Part shown: positions 61,701-64,000 of the stretch, in pieces | Position numbering within the stretch: the stretch's first letter is position 1 | Layout: each line of letters opens with the position of its first letter | NCBI GenBank assembly: GCA_031761405.1 | Contig: JASEVX010000001.1 | Coordinates: 27,370,098-27,434,097 of the forward strand | From: Serripes groenlandicus | Lineage: Eukaryota > Mollusca > Bivalvia > Cardiida > Cardiidae | Direction of reading: 5' to 3' | DNA: 64,000 bases | Translations under genes and position numbers: made by a program | The notes under the pieces: generated by a model | Seen by the model: the letters and a program-made list of their open reading frames with translations, nothing else | Told to the model about the DNA's origin: nothing | The model's database searches: none

Positions 61701-63646
61701 ACTTTTTGTCGGCCCTCACGATCACTACGATTCGACCCACGACCCCGAAAGTTACCGGGACCATTGAAGAACGGAAATACCCGGATCTGAATTAATGAAT
61801 GGTTACAACACAGGGACTTGCTCCTCTAAAGATAGATATTACCCTATATATGCATATGCATATGTAGGGTAATATCTATTTTTAGAGGAGCAAGTCCCTG
61901 TGGTTACAACAGTGATTGAGTGGTACAGCGTTATTCTCCAGTGCAAAAGGCCCCGAAGTAAACACCTTTTCCATCACAGTTTTGTGAAACATATTAAGTT
62001 TACATAAACCAATCGTTTTGTACCCAACTCCAAACATCATATCAAGCATTTCACAGTTCGTGTTTTCACTTAGAAAGATGAATTTCACAAAGTGATATTA
62101 ACTAATTCTTATTTTCTTATGTAGGTCATAGAATTCGAAGAAGAAGAAAGACTTGAACTCTACCCAAGAACTGTCCCAACAATCAATGACCCGGAATGGC
62201 CGAATATGTGGCATCTGGTGAGTTATTGAGTTCTTTCAGGTCTTGTTCTATATAATGCGTACAGTATTATTGAGAAATATCAGGTCTCGTTCTAACTAAT
62301 GCATACAATGCTATTGAGACATATAAGGCCTTGTTCTATCTAATGCGTACAGTATTATTGAGAAATATCAGGTCTCGTTCTAACTAATGCATACAATGCT
62401 ATTGAGACATATAATGCCTTGTTCTATCTAATGCGTACAGTGTTATTGAGACATATCAGGTCTCGTTCTAACGAATGCATACAATGCTATTGAGACATAT
62501 AAGGCCTTGTTCTATCTAATGCGTACAGTGTTATTGAGACATATCAGGTCTTGTTCTATCTAATGCATCCGGTTTTTATTGAATCCTATCAGGTTTTGAT
62601 CTATCTGATGCCTCACGAATTGACCCTGTAAATTCCAATATCAATCAGCATGTTATAGTTCCATACTACCAATCCTTGGTTGTGCTATCAGCGTGATTAC
62701 TATACATATTGGTATATTTATATTTGTTATTTTCCCTGTTGATACCTAACGAGTTTATAGGCGACAATTTGATTGGTCGACACATATGTCTGGTTTAAAC
62801 GAGATTGTGTCAATCATTTTCAGAAAACAAGTCAAAGTCCTAGCATGGGCATACAGGAAGCCTGGGCTAATGGTTACACCGGAAGTGGTATCGTTATTTC
62901 TATAACAGATAACGGTATTGAGCGGACACATACAGATTTGACCAATAAATATGTAAGATAATTTAATTGTGTTCAAGTCAATCTTGTGCTAACCTATTCA
63001 AATTCAACAAATTGCAACCGATGATTTTAACAAAATTGAAATGCTCTGAAAGTATCCATTTTTTTTAATTGACATGAAATCATTGTGGCAAACGGAGAAA
63101 TTGCTCATTCTGATATATTTCTTCTTTTCGCATCGTATTTTCAAAGTCATCTGCAGCATATGCATCAAAGTGCGTTAATTTAAAATATGGCGACGGAAGA
63201 CAGGTACCTGCTTAAAGCAGTTCAAATAAACATATGACAATTTCAGTATGGTTTCCAGTCTTACACTCAAGTCGATGTTACAACGCGAAACCAAACAATG
63301 AAAATGACGTCAAGTTATAACGTTAGTCACTTTGGCGCCCAAACCGGCAAATTTCATGTAGAAACATGGTAAACATTATGTAGATTCTTTCGAAATAATT
63401 TTATTTAATAAATATAATATCGCATTCGTGTTTATTTATTATCACTTTTTAATAGCTTCAATAATTGGGCAGATTATGACGCTCGCCAAGGCTCGCGGCA
63501 TATCAATTCAATCAACTCGTTTAATACAAGTGATACTAAATAAGGCCCATGAAATATCCTCTATTTCTATGTCCTTTTTAGCAAGCAGCATATAGCTATG
63601 ATTATGTGCACCAAGATAGTATCCCAGACCATTCTTTTGGTGAATC
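58563..63646 (+). CDS. Kexin/furin-like proprotein convertase, 5' part of gene
   Basis: Exons 58563-58751, 62125-62217, 62824-62952 and 63582-63646 join in phases 0,0,0 and leave in phase 2. This gives about 159 residues and continues past the window. The order is: signal peptide (about 1-28), prodomain-like YLLITSTELTEDEKRVYADN, then catalytic entry NDPEWPNMWHL, AWANGYTGSGIVISITDNGI with the predicted nucleophile-partner Asp at about 123, and YSYDYVHQDSIPDHSFGES. That last segment precedes the HGTRCAG block in kexin-type enzymes (not in the window). Family members cleave secretory precursors at basic sites in the Golgi. Odd points: the prodomain is about 60 residues after the signal peptide against about 80-90 usually, no dibasic activation site is visible, and the usual DDG is DNG. 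Confidence 0.8.
58955..59045 (-). mobile_element. MITE family A, left half
   Basis: GCCTCATATAGACGCTTTCT to GAAGAAATTGCTCAAATCG, cut at the hairpin centre. The foldback element follows shortly after. Confidence 0.7.
59105..59880. repeat. Foldback with 21-bp tandem repeats in both arms
   Basis: Left arm: about six units of TACTTTATTATGTCGTGTAC (59112-59245). Right arm: the complementary units (GTACACAACATAATAAAGTA, 59785-59875). The middle has looser ACAAAATAAATAATGCAC repeats. The period is divisible by three, which creates repetitive open frames on the plus strand that are not genes. Lies in intron 1 of the convertase gene. Confidence 0.8.
59881..60638. other. Intron sequence, nothing recognised
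   Basis: No missing prodomain exon could be found here: open frames flanked by AG and GT in phase 0 on both sides and coding for a dibasic site were not seen. Confidence 0.4.
60639..61606. mobile_element. ACGAT-repeat foldback/TIR element
   Basis: Ends ATGCTACGTTTACACTAGGC and its complement, about 45 bp of good pairing, flanked by TA on both sides. The 968-bp interior is made of degenerate CACGATTNCTACG / CTGTTACG words in one orientation on the left and the opposite on the right half, so the whole can fold. Frames inside are artefacts. A small piece of its right part (CCTCACGATCACTACGATT, near 61506) is repeated outside at 61713. Confidence 0.85.
61811..61900. mobile_element. 90-bp palindromic micro-element with 11-bp target duplication
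   Basis: CAGGGACTTGCTCCTCTAAA pairs with TTTAGAGGAGCAAGTCCCTG, and the pairing continues through AGATATTACCCTA to a TATGCATATGCATA loop. Both sides carry TGGTTACAACA (61800-61810 and 61901-61911). Confidence 0.9.
62125..62217 (+). CDS. Convertase exon 2: end of prodomain and entry to catalytic domain
   Basis: Acceptor TTTTCTTATGTAG, donor GTGAGT. VIEFEEEERLELYPRTVPTI then NDPEWPNMWHL. The acidic run sits where family members carry the basic activation site; only single Arg residues (ERL, YPR) are present. Confidence 0.8.
62240..62560. repeat. Intronic tandem repeat, 88-bp period (two 44-bp halves)
   Basis: TCAGGTCTCGTTCTAACTAA recurs at 62280, 62368 and 62456, with the alternating half TAAGGCCTTGTTCTATCTAA between. 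Confidence 0.9.
62824..62952 (+). CDS. Convertase exon 3: catalytic Asp
   Basis: Acceptor CAATCATTTTCAG, donor GTAAGA. KTSQSPSMGIQEAWANGYTG, SGIVISITDNGIERTHTDLT, NKY. The IVISITDNG segment is the S8 Asp motif. Confidence 0.85.
62953..63581. other. Convertase intron 3 with possible alternative exons
   Basis: 63010-63175 is a degenerate MITE A. At 63247-63368 and 63456-63543 two open segments with splice-like borders continue the frame of exon 3 to a stop (see findings). Confidence 0.4.
63582..63646 (+). CDS. Convertase exon 4
   Basis: Acceptor GTCCTTTTTAG, donor GTAAGT. QAAYSYDYVHQDSIPDHSFG then ES. Joined to exon 3 it gives DLTNKYQAAYSYD, matching the DLAGNYDPGASYD region of kexin-type enzymes in spacing. 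Leaves in phase 2. Confidence 0.8.
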
Positions 63647-63694
63647 GTAAGTATAACTTACTCTACAGTAACATCCAACTTTTGCATGTCTCTC

Positions 63695-64000
63695 ATTGCC
63701 AAAGACTTAGAAACGGCTGCCCTCCTTGGCACTCTGGGTTGTGGAGTTAGTATTACGCCGGGTGTCAGGATAAATGGATCAGTAGTACCGGTAACTTACG
63801 AAGGAAACGCCATGATATAACTGATGACGTCATATGTGACGTTCGCCTCGGGTGTGGGATGTCTCGATATCGATCCCCGGCGGTTAATATCAATATTTTA
63901 CACATCATCGTGACATGGCAGTAATTACTTGTATTCAATGGCGCCAATGAATATGGGTTAAACATTGCACCTGTCTCACTTGTCAGGGTAAATGGACCTT
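63695..64000 (+). repeat. SINE type S1 copies at window end
   Basis: 63695-63825 has body CCTCCTTGGCACTCTGGG, TGTCAGGATAAATGGATCAG and a truncated tail. A second tRNA-like scrap (GATATCGATCCCCGGCGG) is at 63870-63890, and a further body start (TGTCAGGGTAAATGGACC) runs off the window. Confidence 0.65.

Overview
The window is a eukaryotic, intron-rich, AT-rich and repeat-saturated piece of an animal genome. The repeat set (tRNA-derived SINEs sharing one 3' tail, TTAA-flanked palindromic MITEs, and elements built as hairpin + GTC-rich microsatellite + tandem core) together with a secreted PAN/apple-type protein and a subtilisin/kexin-type convertase suggests a mollusc, most likely a bivalve. The species cannot be fixed from the sequence alone. 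No prokaryotic gene organisation, CRISPR array, rRNA or convincing functional tRNA was seen. One assembly gap (200 N) lies at 2860-3059.

Three split genes are supported. (1) Minus strand, about 10.1-12.2 kb: a first coding exon with signal peptide and a PAN/apple-like cysteine pattern, plus a candidate downstream exon; at least one exon between them is not found. (2) Plus strand, 16.9-37.3 kb: ten exons whose splice sites and phases join without a break into a 343-residue protein ending in a proper stop. I do not recognise the family; a weak pattern resemblance to the C-terminal half of meiosis protein M1AP is offered only as a test. Its introns are packed with MITEs. (3) Plus strand, 58.6 kb to beyond the window end: the first four exons of a secreted kexin/furin-like proprotein convertase (signal peptide, short prodomain, catalytic Asp motif). 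The His and Ser exons lie outside the window.

Most of the rest is mobile DNA. MITE family A (about 230 bp, TTAA at both ends) has more than 45 copies or fragments. Family B (250 bp palindrome) has six, family C (about 190-220 bp, palindromic centre) seven and family G (about 245 bp) three. Five families of tandem-core elements (D, E, F, F2, H) share one architecture and resemble non-autonomous Helentron-like elements. SINEs fall into three head types with a common tail. Several foldback elements occur at 8.3-9.3, 32.0-33.0, 59.1-59.9 and 60.6-61.6 kb.

From 44.2 to 56.3 kb there is a segmental duplication (about 44166-47612 and 50250-56310). Each copy carries a 1.3-kb array of a 34-bp repeat and a coding-like exon. 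The second copy is interrupted by a 3126-bp element with about 0.7-kb inverted arms, flanked by a 5-bp target duplication; the first copy preserves the empty site. A 5'-truncated, frameshifted non-LTR reverse transcriptase lies in the loop of that element.

I found no clear new multi-gene system. The strongest leads are the shared architecture of the five tandem-core families, a 19-nt hairpin common to two otherwise different MITE families, the long-TIR element with its empty site, the convertase with an abbreviated prodomain and possible alternative ends, and the unrecognised ten-exon gene.
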